The translations under genes and the position numbers were made by a program. Positions 53,927 to 63,885 of a stretch of 64,000 nucleotides of DNA are shown piece by piece. Below the pieces are notes generated by a model, which ran no database searches, was not told where the DNA came from, and was given only the letters and a program-made list of their open reading frames with translations. The stretch is from assembly GCA_949825045.1 (NCBI GenBank), contig OX463816.1, positions 18,673,243 through 18,737,242 of the forward strand. The letters run 5' to 3'. The stretch is from Argyresthia goedartella (taxonomy: Eukaryota; Arthropoda; Insecta; Lepidoptera; Argyresthiidae). Position 1 is the stretch's first letter, and each line of letters starts with the position of its first letter.

Positions 53927-56900
53927 CTATTGACACTCACTTTCAAAGAAAGCGGCGCACGTATCGGGACACCACTCTCCTCTCCACGGCACCATATACT
54001 CGGCTGCCGCCTGCGTGGTCTTGCCGTACGAGCCGCTTAGTAGTTTCAACTCATACCGACCACCCGGAAGTGACTTGGTGACCCTGTATGGCCCACGCAT
54101 TCCTGGATCAAGCTTCCCAGTGGATTGTGAGAACTTGATCACGAATGCAAAATCACCAATCTGAAACATACGGGGTGGAACACGTTCTTTGTTAACATAA
54201 GCGTCCTGTTGGGACTGATTGCGCCTTAGCAACTCACTGGCTCTCGTGCGACACAGCTCTCGGACCGCTTCACGGTTGGGGCGCGTACCTTCAAGAGCCA
54301 CGTCTCTTACCAGGGCCCGGATGATAGGCGTGGTCCCTTCGGTGCCGATGAGTAGATTGAGAGCCGAAGTCTGCGTCGTCTTTTGTCTTGTGATGTTTAA
54401 GACAAGTTGCAGCTTCCACAGGAGCTCAGACCAGCAAGCATTCCGATGATTCACCTCTATACGCAGCATGTTTAGTACGGTGCGCACGTACCGCTCGACT
54501 TGGCCGTTGCTCTGGTGCATTTCTGGAGTGATGTAGTGTATGTCACACCCCAGCTTAGTGACCCAATTAACGAACGCTGCTGACTCGAACATGCGTCCTC
54601 GGTCCGTAACAAGGAGCTTGGGAGCACCAAAAAGTGATATTGCGTTAGATATAACGCGCTGAAGCTCCTCTGCATCCTGTCTGTATATTGGGTAAAGCAA
54701 GCAGAACTTAGTAAATGCATCGACAATTAGAAGCACAAACTTATAGCCATTGGATTGTGGAAGAGGGCCCAGGGCATCCATATGCACGGTGGAAAAGGGG
54801 TTTTCAGGCTTTTCCCAAGATGTAATATTTTGGTGTGGAGCCCGTGGTACACGCTTTTGCGAGATGCAGACTAAGCAATGGGCGATGTATTTAGAAACAA
54901 ACTGACGAAGCCCAGGAAACCAGAAGTGTTTGTTGATTAGGTCTACGGTTTTCTCAGCGCCAATGTGCTCATGTTCATCGTGGAAGATCCTTAGCAAGCT
55001 TAAGCGATGACCTTTTGGGACAAAGCACAAGAGCCTGGCCTCTTCACCTACAGGAGTGTAGCGGTAGTATAGGAGGTCGTTTTGGACTACATACCGTCGG
55101 GGATCTAAACGTCCATCCTGCACCTTTTCAATAAGTCCACTTGTTTCATCATCTGCGGCCTGTGTTATTTGAGCCCAGTTTCGAGGTTTGGTGATGTTAT
55201 TTACCTCGTGAGTAGGGTTGCGGCTGAGAAAATCTGCGTGTGACATCATGGACCCCTTTCTATATTCAATATCAAACTTAAAAACTTGTAGGTAGACCCA
55301 CCAGCGAGCAACGCGGGGCAACAGATCCTTTTTGCGCTCGGTTGACTTGAGAGCGTTACAGTCCGTAACCACCTTGAACTGCAGACCAACGAGATAATGT
55401 CTGAATTGTTGGAGTGCTTTTACCACCGCCAACGTCTCCAACTCATACGAATGGTATCTCTTCTCAGCCCCCTGCGTCACCTCACTGAAGTAAGCCACAA
55501 CCTGTCTTCTGCCGTCTGCTTGTATTTGCAACAGCACTGCACCGTAACCGCTGCTGCTTGCATCTGTATGAACCTCAGTTACTAGTTTGGGGTCAAAGAT
55601 GGTAAGGATAGGTTCACTAGTCAGCCTAGCTATCAGTTCCTGGCGCACCTGTTCCTGTTCCGGTCCCCACACAAAAGGAACGTCCTGCTTTGTGAGTATG
55701 GCGATGCATGCAGTCAATGTTGAGTATCCTTTTATGTAGCGTCTAAAATACCCATCAAGACCCAAGAATTGCCTAACCTGCCGCACGTTTGCTGGAGCGG
55801 GCATATTTACCAGAGCTTCCACCTTACGTGGGCTCGGCCTGACCTGACCAGCTGATATAACTCTCCCCAAGTATTCTACTTCAGTGTCCAAGAAGGAACA
55901 CTTCTTAAGGTTAATAGAGAATCCTGCCTCAGTAAGTGTTCGGAGCACTTGTCGTAGTAAGTCAAGTCCCTCGTCAACTGTGTCACTCATAATCAAGACG
56001 TCATCAACGTACACAACAACTTTTCCGTTATTAATAAACGACCTTAGTGTGTCATTTATAATGCGCTGGTATACAATCGGGGAGTTACTTAATCCGTACG
56101 GCATTTTAAGGTACTCGTAGTGGCCTTCCGGGGTCACAAATGCAGTTCTACGAATTAAGGCCTCATCGATCGGTATTTGGTGGAAGCCGGTGGCCATATC
56201 AAGGCTTGTAAAATATTTGGAGCCTCCCAACCGATCGATGTGGTCATCAATAAGTGGCATAGAATATCGGTCCTTGACAGTAACTCGATTGAGCGCACGA
56301 TAGTCGACACACATCCGGTCAGAACCATCTTTCTTTTTGACAAGGAGGATTGGGCTTGAATATTCCGACCTAGATTCTCTTATTATGCCCTTGTCTAAGA
56401 GATCAGCTACGATATCACGCACCTTGAGTTTCTCCTGGTGGGAGAGTCGGTATGGTCGATAAGCAACAGGTGTCTCACTAGTAACGTCTATACGCATGTT
56501 TCCAGTTTTAACTGTGGTTGACGCGGTACCGGATATAAGGAACTCTGAGAAGTCATCGATAACCTTCCTCAAAGAGTCAAGTTCATCTCCTTTTAAAGAG
56601 GTATTCACCTGTAGCTTATCTGCCACGACAGCACAATTTACTTTAGCCGAAGGCTGCTCTGATCGGGTTAAGTACTGGGCATCCTTGGTTCGCACGTAAG
56701 TAACGCCATCGCGGTTCAGAATATCGGTTCCTACCACCATGGGGAAATTCATACATGAAGCCGGTACTACAACAAAATCAGCTTCAATTGTAATTTCACT
56801 AAATTCCACCGTCAGTGTCACGTAAGAGTCAGCCTCGATAGCGTTATCACTAATTCCCTTTATAACGCAGCGGGTAGGTTTCGGTTGGCATGAAAAATGC

Positions 56901-57427
56901 TTCAAAATGCCTGACGATATCAATGAGATGTTTATGGCACCACTGTCGATCAAAACGTCAACAGGTATACCCTCCACTATAGCTGCAGTGACGTCACTAC
57001 ATTTTGAAGCATTGTTCGCGGTATAATCGGCACAGAGGTTTACATTTCTCTCATTACGTGACCCCGAACTATCTTTTGCAAAACAATAAGACTCTAGGTG
57101 ACCCGGTTTTTTGCAAAATTCGCACACTTTACGTTGGGCATTGGGAACAGACGAAGTTTCTGATCGTTCATTAGTTCTAGGTCTTTTGAAACACTGAGCC
57201 TTTGTGTGTCCGTCCTGTCCGCAATTAAAACATTTTGTATTTGAGCGGTTAGTTGAGGCTGGTAACGGTCGCTTTTTGGAACTGGTAGGGCGTGAATCTG
57301 GCCTGCTACGGCTAGGTTTGTTGTATGTGCACAAAAATGACACTAAATTCTTCGATGTTAAGTTTGCATTAGCCGCGGCCGCCTTAACCTGTGCGTCGGT
57401 AATACCCCGAATGATTATAAGAATCAT
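53927..57427 (-). CDS. Gypsy pol: zinc knuckles, protease, RT, RNase H, integrase
   Basis: 1166 residues without a break. In order: CFNCGQDGHTKAQCF and CEFCKKPGHLESYCF knuckles; protease DSGA (VDVLIDSGAI); RT with YSSPILLVKKKDGSDRMCVD, FTSLDMATGFHQIP and the catalytic VVYVDDVLIMS; RNase H with EVHTDASSSGYGAVL and VVTDCNAL; integrase zinc HHCC region (HEHIGAEKT, CLVC), the core aspartates (VHMDALGPLPQSNGY, LLVTDRGRMF) and EMHQSNGQVERYVRT (third residue, E). It performs all replication and insertion steps. It probably joins gag by reading through or by ancestral continuity. Near its end a GTGAGTG donor suggests splicing to 53034-53176. Confidence 0.93.
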   Translation of the reverse strand: MILIIIRGITDAQVKAAAANANLTSKNLVSFLCTYNKPSRSRPDSRPTSSKKRPLPASTNRSNTKCFNCGQDGHTKAQCFKRPRTNERSETSSVPNAQRKVCEFCKKPGHLESYCFAKDSSGSRNERNVNLCADYTANNASKCSDVTAAIVEGIPVDVLIDSGAINISLISSGILKHFSCQPKPTRCVIKGISDNAIEADSYVTLTVEFSEITIEADFVVVPASCMNFPMVVGTDILNRDGVTYVRTKDAQYLTRSEQPSAKVNCAVVADKLQVNTSLKGDELDSLRKVIDDFSEFLISGTASTTVKTGNMRIDVTSETPVAYRPYRLSHQEKLKVRDIVADLLDKGIIRESRSEYSSPILLVKKKDGSDRMCVDYRALNRVTVKDRYSMPLIDDHIDRLGGSKYFTSLDMATGFHQIPIDEALIRRTAFVTPEGHYEYLKMPYGLSNSPIVYQRIINDTLRSFINNGKVVVYVDDVLIMSDTVDEGLDLLRQVLRTLTEAGFSINLKKCSFLDTEVEYLGRVISAGQVRPSPRKVEALVNMPAPANVRQVRQFLGLDGYFRRYIKGYSTLTACIAILTKQDVPFVWGPEQEQVRQELIARLTSEPILTIFDPKLVTEVHTDASSSGYGAVLLQIQADGRRQVVAYFSEVTQGAEKRYHSYELETLAVVKALQQFRHYLVGLQFKVVTDCNALKSTERKKDLLPRVARWWVYLQVFKFDIEYRKGSMMSHADFLSRNPTHEVNNITKPRNWAQITQAADDETSGLIEKVQDGRLDPRRYVVQNDLLYYRYTPVGEEARLLCFVPKGHRLSLLRIFHDEHEHIGAEKTVDLINKHFWFPGLRQFVSKYIAHCLVCISQKRVPRAPHQNITSWEKPENPFSTVHMDALGPLPQSNGYKFVLLIVDAFTKFCLLYPIYRQDAEELQRVISNAISLFGAPKLLVTDRGRMFESAAFVNWVTKLGCDIHYITPEMHQSNGQVERYVRTVLNMLRIEVNHRNACWSELLWKLQLVLNITRQKTTQTSALNLLIGTEGTTPIIRALVRDVALEGTRPNREAVRELCRTRASELLRRNQSQQDAYVNKERVPPRMFQIGDFAFVIKFSQSTGKLDPGMRGPYRVTKSLPGGRYELKLLSGSYGKTTQAAAEYMVPWRGEWCPDTCAAFFESECQ

Positions 57428-57433
57428 GAGCTC

Positions 57434-58291
57434 CTAGCTAAGTCCCTTTACAATTCGTAAACGCAACATACTACGTCTCGCGTATTCGGCAAACGTGGTG
57501 TAGTTATCAGATGAAGTAGCCATTACTTCATATAGAATTCCAGCATAGTCAAGTTTGCGTGGACACAACGCTTTAAATGCCTCTTTGAAATTTGTCCATG
57601 AACGATCGTTGCTAACCCATTCATTTATCCAGGCTCGCGCTTCTCCTCGTAAACAATTCACAAAACATTCGTAATCATCCCATCTATTTGCAAGCTTAGC
57701 GCGTTCCACCTCAATGCACCACACGTCCATATCATGAAGATTTGGGTCAAAGTTTGACACGTAATATTTTTTCGAGTTTGATGGGTTCAGTTTTGTAATG
57801 GCGTCGGCTAATATTTGAATTGAGGTAGACGCGATATTCTCGCGAGACTGTTGAGGATGGGACATATTGACGGAATCACAACCAATCACCACGCTTTCGG
57901 CTCCGCAGACATCTGGCTCGCCAGACAAATTCGATGGTTTGAGAGTATCGTTCGCAATAGCCGCATCATTACATAATGAGGAACTACAGACTGCTTGGTT
58001 AGACAAACGTTCTTCGCAAACGGAATTTTCCTGAACGCGTGCCTGAGAAAATACTGCAAAGTCATGATCGGAGTGGTTTTGTTCAAGGGCGTTTAAACGA
58101 GACATTATTGTGTTCAATGTTTGACTAATATTTTCATCTACCCGCGGTCTAGAACGCTCGGGACTGCGGGGTCTGCGATCGCGTGGTAATGTGGGCGTAC
58201 GCGTATGACTACGTGATCTACGTTCGCGATCGCGCCGACGTGACCTGCTCCGCAAACGACCATGTCTCCCAGACATTGTAAAATTGCACAA
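57434..58291 (-). CDS. Gypsy gag
   Basis: 285 residues. The start is arginine- and serine-rich (SRSRRRDRERRSRSHTRTP). The retrotransposon gag fold follows, with ADAITKLNPSNSKKYYVSNF, CFVNCLRGEARAWINEW and AYARRSMLRLRIVKGLS. It ends at a TAG that sits in frame with the downstream pol frame, two codons before the annotated pol start. Gag would coat the RNA. Because the stop precedes the zinc knuckles, the stopped product would lack them. Confidence 0.88.
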   Translation of the reverse strand: MCNFTMSGRHGRLRSRSRRRDRERRSRSHTRTPTLPRDRRPRSPERSRPRVDENISQTLNTIMSRLNALEQNHSDHDFAVFSQARVQENSVCEERLSNQAVCSSSLCNDAAIANDTLKPSNLSGEPDVCGAESVVIGCDSVNMSHPQQSRENIASTSIQILADAITKLNPSNSKKYYVSNFDPNLHDMDVWCIEVERAKLANRWDDYECFVNCLRGEARAWINEWVSNDRSWTNFKEAFKALCPRKLDYAGILYEVMATSSDNYTTFAEYARRSMLRLRIVKGLS

Positions 58292-58407
58292 TTACACACA
58301 ATCAAAGTATTTACCACGAACAAGCAAATTTAAAACAACAGCTCTGGTGTCTCATGTATAGCAAAATAACTGTTATGGCTAAGCAAGTCAAGGCTATGGG
58401 GCCTTAC

Positions 58408-58424
58408 ACGAATCCCACTTCTGA
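58408..58424 (-). promoter_or_regulatory. Gypsy primer-binding site
   Basis: TCAGAAGTGGGATTCG lies next to the 5' LTR on the minus strand. It is complementary to the acceptor end of a leucine-type tRNA (CACTTCTGA), as far as I recall. The tRNA match should be checked. Confidence 0.6.
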
Positions 58425-58425
58425 T

Positions 58426-59256
58426 TTTAGATACCAGGAGCTGATTCTCATAAAAAAAACAATGAAATGCTAATCTGACATTTATATTTAATAAGAAATC
58501 ACAATTTGACTAAACAAAACACCACAACTGCTAGTTTTAATTGAAAAAGAAGTACACAACACTAAAATAAATCGTTCAATGCAAACCGACAATATTCAGA
58601 GCGGATCACGTAGACTCGATGTTTACAATACGGAGTATGGCGGAGGAAAGAGACCCGGCTCTCTTCATAGTCATCTCACGCACCCCTTCTGGGGCGTGGG
58701 GAGTCGGGGTCAGGTCGACGGACCTCTTCCCGAAGAATCGCCTCTGTCCACTCCTGTGGACAGGTCATCGGATGGCCCCTGCGAGCGGTGGTCTTCTTGT
58801 GGCGCTGGTATGCAGTGGGTGATCGCCGGCTAGGCAACCAGGTCGCGTGGCAGGCGGCGGCGGTCGGGCGGGCGCGCGTGGTGCGGCGCCAGTTCGGCGA
58901 TGTGCGGGAGGTGTGATGCATCCGCACGCGCGAACATGCCCTTCGCCAGCCTCTGGACAAACTGGTCCACGGTTTCCCATCTTAGGTCCCTCTGGATTGT
59001 CGCGTTCCTCACGTAGCGGGGGGCGCCGACGATGGTACGCAGAGAGAGGTTCTCTTGGGCTCGGAGTCTCCGTTTGTTCGTCTCCGAGCACAGGGCGTAC
59101 CATGCCGGAGCCGCGTAGGTGAGGCGGGATCTCACGTAGGTCTTGTAGATCCCGAGCTTCGCCCTCAGAGGGAGGCTGGAGACCCGGCGCCTACCACGCG
59201 CTGTATTTATAGGCAGGCGGCCCCGTGCCGCGCCGTCTCCGGAGTTACTTCTAACA
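58426..59256 (-). repeat. Gypsy 5' LTR, split by a jockey LINE
   Basis: The two LTR parts (58426-58659 and 59189-59256) match the 3' LTR. The minus strand has a TATAAATA box (GCCTATAAATACAGCGCG). The LINE insertion carries a 10 bp duplication GAGACCCGGC. Confidence 0.9.
58660..59178 (-). mobile_element. Jockey-type LINE 3' fragment nested in the gypsy LTR
   Basis: Flanked by GAGACCCGGC at 58650-58659 and 59179-59188. The minus-strand frame (59135-58833) reads RSRLTYAAPAWYALCSETNK, IVGAPRYVRNATIQRDLRW and ELAPHHARPPDRRRLPRDL. It is 5'-truncated and of the same family as 13288-13700. No long poly-A tail. Confidence 0.85.
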
Positions 59257-59560
59257 CTAGTTTATCTACACACATATCATAAGCTCTCTTTGATGTGTTC
59301 AGGAATGTTTGACCGGCATTGTGGCATTGAGTTTTTTAGCTTGTTCTGTAGTACCAATTTCTCAGACAAAGTAGGGGCGGCACGCAGGCGGGCGTCGGCG
59401 TCCGAAATTTGAATGGCATAATATGTAGAAAATTTACACATTATGGTCATAATGTTCAATATTCAGATAAGAAATGAGTTATTACAAAGTAGTTTAACAT
59501 TATGCTGATTGTAACGTGCGATTTTTGGACGCAGTAAAGAGGGTTTATAATACGTGTGTA
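59257..59560 (-). repeat. Palindromic repeat family, copy interrupted by gypsy
   Basis: Continues the copy begun at about 52659-52715 (ACATACACTAGT). The minus strand reads SDADARLRAAPTLSEKLVLQ and ends PEHIKESL at a stop. GTAACGTGCGATTTTTGGAC follows. Confidence 0.75.
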
Positions 59561-60055
59561 GATAATAGTAGTTTATGTGACTGCTTCATAATGGAGGGCA
59601 TTAATACTCGAGAGTGGGTTTATGAAACGAGCCGAAGGCGAGTTTCATAATAATATCACTCGAGAGTTTTAATGCCTAATTATATACAGTTACATACACT
59701 AGTTTATCTACACACATATCATAAGCTCTCTTTGATGTGTTCAGGAACCGCATGTTTGACCGGCATTGTGGCTCTGCAGTTGTTTAGCTTGTTCTTTAGT
59801 AACAACGTGCCGCAGGCGGGCGTCGGCGTTCGAAATTTTAATGTCAGTACCAACTTCACAAACTTTCAGACAAACTAGAGGCGGCTCGCAGGCAGGCGAC
59901 GGCGTTCGAAATTTGAAAGTCATAATATGCAGAAAAACTACACATTATGGTCATAATTTTTCAAATAAGAAATGAGTTTTTACCAAGTAGTTTAACATTA
60001 TGTTGATCGTAACGGGCGGTTTTTGTATGCAGTATAGAGGATTTATGATACGTGT
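59561..60055 (-). repeat. Palindromic repeat family, second copy
   Basis: Starts ATAGTAGTTTATGTGACTGC, has the palindromic centre with ATGAAACGAGCC and GGCGAGTTTCAT, repeats the IKESL-ending frame (minus strand, partly broken at 59741-59923) and ends TATGCAGTATAGAGGA. Confidence 0.75.
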
Positions 60056-60460
60056 AGATAAAAATATTTTGAATTCCTATTATGATGTAATTTGCTTAAG
60101 TGAGACATGGCTATTACCTGGAATATTTGAAACCGAAATCTTCGACCCTAGGTATACAGTATACCGCACAGACCGCGACTACGAGCGTTTGGGAATCTCG
60201 AGGGGGGGTGGTACTCTCATCGCGGTGCGGTGTGGCTTAACTGTCGACAAGCGCCTATTGCCCCAACTTCGTTCTTTTCCAGATGCCGACATAACAAACA
60301 TTGATATCACGATCAGTGGCACACAGAAACTATGAATATTTTGCTGCTATTTTCCTGAGTATTCACCATGCGTCGTCTCAGTTGACCTTCTGGGAATTCG
60401 TGTCGGATCACAGCATTGACTTTCCTGATGACGTTCTTGACAGTGGGTGACTGACATCGG
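60050..60460 (+). pseudogene. LINE C endonuclease, continuation
   Basis: NILNSYYDVICLSETWLLPG, then VYRTDRDYERLG and SRGGGTLIAVRCGLTVDKRL are canonical endonuclease blocks. A stop at 60333 and further shifts follow; FVSDHSIDFPDDVL appears in another frame. It joins the start at 52590. Confidence 0.75.
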
Positions 60461-60503
60461 TGACGCTGTATGGGTTTCGGCAAGCGATGTTCCAGACATA
60501 CTA

Positions 60504-60723
60504 CAGATGTAGTGAATAATCCTTTCCTTTCGTATTTTCTCGGAAATGTTCGTTTTTGTACGAACGTCATACGGGCAATTTGACATTTGACATTGATAAA
60601 TAAAGTATGCGATTTATTTGATACCTACACGTAATTTAAGTGATTCATAGACACATCGGCACCATTCGGGTGTTATCGTTGTTCCGAGTTTTGCCGATAG
60701 GAAAGGATTATTCACTACATCTG
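60504..60723. mobile_element. MITE with TA flanks
   Basis: Inverted ends of about 25 bp: CAGATGTAGTGAATAATCCT at the left and AGGATTATTCACTACATCTG at the right, flanked by TA. No coding content. Confidence 0.8.
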
Positions 60724-60725
60724 TA

Positions 60726-61254
60726 ACTCTCAATAACCCAAACAATGATAAGGAACTTAATATTCAACTTAATGGCTTTTTAATACAGTTGCCCAAAAAG
60801 TGGCATATTGCAGGGACGTATAGCGTTCGGGATGTGGGCTATTACATACTGGTGCTTTTTTTTACCTTTCCCGAACTCGTGCGTTCTCTTTCCCAACTGT
60901 CAAAATCATGTCTATTAAAAAGAAAAACCAACCATGAAGTTTTTACTAAAAAAAATCATAGAAGTTTTTATGATTCATGCAAATACGTATATTTCTAAAC
61001 AGAAGCTACTAATTTGTTTCAATATCATATTTAATGATTTGATTGAATGAGTTAGGTTAGGTTTCATTTATTTTCATCTCATTAAATTTTATTTTCATTT
61101 CATATCAATAAAAAAAATCTACTGAAGACTTGGCTGTATGGTCATAGTTCCCTTTGTCTACCAGAATGGGTAAAGAAAAAAAAACTGCTTATATGGTTGG
61201 CGCCATTTTTCAGCAATTTTCTTTGCGAGTTTAGTTGTTTGTTGCACAAAATGA
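60726..61254. other. Stretch before the recombinase
   Basis: No similarity. A 69-codon frame (60789-60998) is not recognised. Two TTAGG-like units occur near 61053. Confidence 0.35.
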
Positions 61255-62547
61255 TTACCTAATTTCGACCCTAGTTTTTTTGAATTAACACCACCGGAAC
61301 TTAGTATAATTGCACAAAATGCTTCGGAGAACATTTTACCGGAAAAGTCAAAAAGTCTCTACATATCTACATACGACGAATTTATTGCGTGGAGAGAAGA
61401 GAAAAAAGCAAATAGTTTTTCAGAAAATGTTATGTTGGCATACTTCTCCGAACTCTCAGCAATATTAAAACCTTCTACGTTATGGTCGAGGTTTTCGATG
61501 ATAAAAAGTATGCTGAAAATAAGGAAGAACGTGGATATAAGTGAATACCCAAAATTAAATGCTTTCTTAAAACGACAATCAGACGGTTTTACAATTAAAA
61601 AGTCGAAAATATTAACATCGAATGAAGTGGAAAGGTTTTTGAACGAAGCTTCCGATGATCGTTATTTAGCCACAAAGGTAATTTATTAATAAGTACTTAT
61701 ATTTTTCTTTAGTAATCAGTTTACGAAATCGCAAAATACAGTCAATACATTATTTAAAAAAATATTAATCAAATCCCTTTTTTGCAGGTTGCTCTGATTT
61801 TTGGCGTTGTTGGAGCTTGCCGCAGAGAGGAGTTAGCTAATATTACTTTAAAAGATATTGAAGCCCATGGAGAAATGCTACTAATCAAGATTCCGAACAC
61901 AAAAAATAAGATACCGAGAAGCTTTGTTGTTGAAGGAGATTTTCTTAGAATAGTGCAAAAATATATGATTTAGCGGTCCCAAAAAGGAAAAACCGACCGT
62001 TTTTTTTCAAAATTACCAAAAAGGGAAGTGTACAGCTCAAGCAATCGGGATAAATAAATTTGCTAATATGCCAAAAGAAATAGCTACGTTTCTTGGTCTG
62101 CCGGATGCTGAGTATTATACTGGGCACAGCTTCAGGAGGATCTCTGCTACATTATTGGCAGATTCAGGAGCCAACTTGACGTCCTCAAAGCGACTAGGAG
62201 GTTGGAAATCGGACAAAGTTGCAGAAAGCTATATTGGTGATTCATTAAACAACAAACTAGAAACTGGGAAAAAAATCACACAATCCATTAATTTAAGGTC
62301 CAGTCCGTCTCCTTCACATGTTGCAGAGTACGTTCGTCCATCTACCTTCGTTGATAATGATAATTCATCAGATCCAACTCCATCAACTAGCAAACGCCAT
62401 TGTATGACAAATAGACATGAACAATCATACAAAATTAATAATAGTTTGTCTCAAACAGTAAATATGCAACCTAAAACTTCCCCAGTTAGTATAAAAAACT
62501 GTACCAATTTCATTGTATATGTGAATTATAACTTTTATAAGAAATAA
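61255..62547 (+). pseudogene. Crypton-like tyrosine recombinase, nearly complete relic
   Basis: The open frame 61255-61677 gives LPEKSKSLYISTYDEFIAWR and ELSAILKPSTLWSRFSMIKS, the DNA-binding N-terminal part. A 110 bp intron (61678-61787, GTAATT to TTTTGCAG) leads to the catalytic part: FGVVGACRREELANI (first R), YTGHSFRRISATLLADSGAN (H-x-x-R), RLGGWKSDKVAESYI (W and the nucleophile Y). All catalytic residues are visible. Damage: a TAG at about 61971-61973 and a frame slip at an eight-T run (about 61999-62007). The tail (62290-62547) is low-complexity. Such proteins cut and rejoin DNA through a tyrosine. I infer Crypton type; DIRS type is unlikely, since no RT adjoins in the same frame. Confidence 0.8.
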
Positions 62548-62639
62548 ATGTTAAGTTAGTTGAGTTTATTGTGTTTTTATTATTTTATTAAATTGCTTCA
62601 TTTTTTCGCAGCTGTATTAAAAATAGTCGTTCAGTACAC

Positions 62640-62721
62640 GTGCGGAACCGTCATTGCAACTTGTTCTGACTGTCAATAGACATTTTTGTCGGAACTCTTT
62701 GCAATGACAGCCTTTCCGCAC
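62640..62721. repeat. Fold-back sequence after the recombinase
   Basis: GTGCGGAACCGTCATTGCAA pairs imperfectly with TTGCAATGACAGCCTTTCCG continuing CAC. Confidence 0.65.
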
Positions 62722-62726
62722 TTGTA

Positions 62727-63885
62727 ATGAAATATACTATTCGCTGTCTAACTGGCTGGTCTCAATACAATGGTATAAAAAATAAAAACAAACGAATTCT
62801 AGACCTTGATATTTCTAGTTCACACTGTGTGGTTTTACGCACTGAACCCATCAGCTTGCCAGATGACTCACCAACCCGCATTTTCATCAAAATTAAAACC
62901 GATTCGTCTTTGGATAGTTTAAAGCTTTCTCCTCGTCGTGTACGGTATTTTCATAAACCTGATTACGAAGCTATTAATGCAGAACTCGAAAAAGTAGACT
63001 GGGATTCCTGTTTATCATGTGATGATTTAGAAGTTTCAGTCGATACGTTCTATTCCATTGTCAATCAAATCATTGACGCGCACGTTCCATCTGGAATGGT
63101 TACGGTTTCAGGTCAAAAAACTAGAAATAAAAAGCATTCTTGCCATAAAAAATGGATTTTTTTTTGTAGAGCCGATGACTAAGATACATTCTCTGATCTA
63201 AGATACCAGGCTAAAAAACTCGAGGGCACTTGTTATTCAGTGTATGTTGCTAAGATTAAATATAATAATTATACTCGTCGAAGCTCTAATTTGGTCATTT
63301 ATTAAATCAAAAAAGTGTTCTAATGAATTACCAGATACGATGTATTTGGATGACCAAGTTGGTTCTAATGGTTTACAAATTTCAAACATGTTTTATATAT
63401 TTTTTTAACCCGTATTTGAAGATGACATAGCGATTTCTGCTGAAACATCAGAATCGGAAAATAATTCCAATTTAATAAGTTTCATAGATATATCTGTAGA
63501 TATAGTAGAGAAATATCTTGCACGGTTGGATGTTAACAAGGGATGTGGCCCTGATGGTGTTCGTCCGCTTTTTCTAAAAGAGTGTCATAAAACTCTTGCT
63601 GTTCCATTAGCAAAAATTTCTGAAGCTTATCTTAAACGGTGTGTTTTACTTAAAGTGTGGAAAAGGTCACTGGTAACCCATATTTATAAAAGTAGCAATA
63701 AACACAATAGTAAAAATTATCGCGGTATTTCTAAATTATCGACTCTACCTAAACTTTTAGAAAAAAAATTGTATGATTATTTCCCATTATCAGGCCCTAC
63801 TTGTCATTATTTCAGCACGGTTTTGTTACGCGCAGGTCAACTGAGTCGAACATATGTGAATTTCTGGATAATGTGCTGTGTGCTA
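62727..63885 (+). pseudogene. LINE C endonuclease end, linker and RT start
   Basis: The frame 62727-63182 has NKRILDLDISSSHCVVLRTE (C-terminal endonuclease) and a linker. Later frames give RLDVNKGCGPDGVRPLFLKE, VWKRSLVTHIYKSSNK and LSTLPKLLEKKLYDYF, the first RT blocks. Stops and shifts occur from 63183 onward. It is likely the same element as 52590 and 60050-60460. Confidence 0.7.

Larger units (their letters stand above)
52716..59256 (-). mobile_element. Ty3/gypsy LTR retrotransposon, full-length
   Basis: LTRs at 52716-53016 and 58426-59256 (the latter enlarged by a LINE insertion) end with the plus-strand phrase CTTCTAACA. CTAGT flanks both sides (52711-52715, 59257-59261), a 5 bp target duplication. 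It has gag and pol in a single reading frame broken by one stop. It was inserted into a palindromic repeat copy. Confidence 0.93.
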
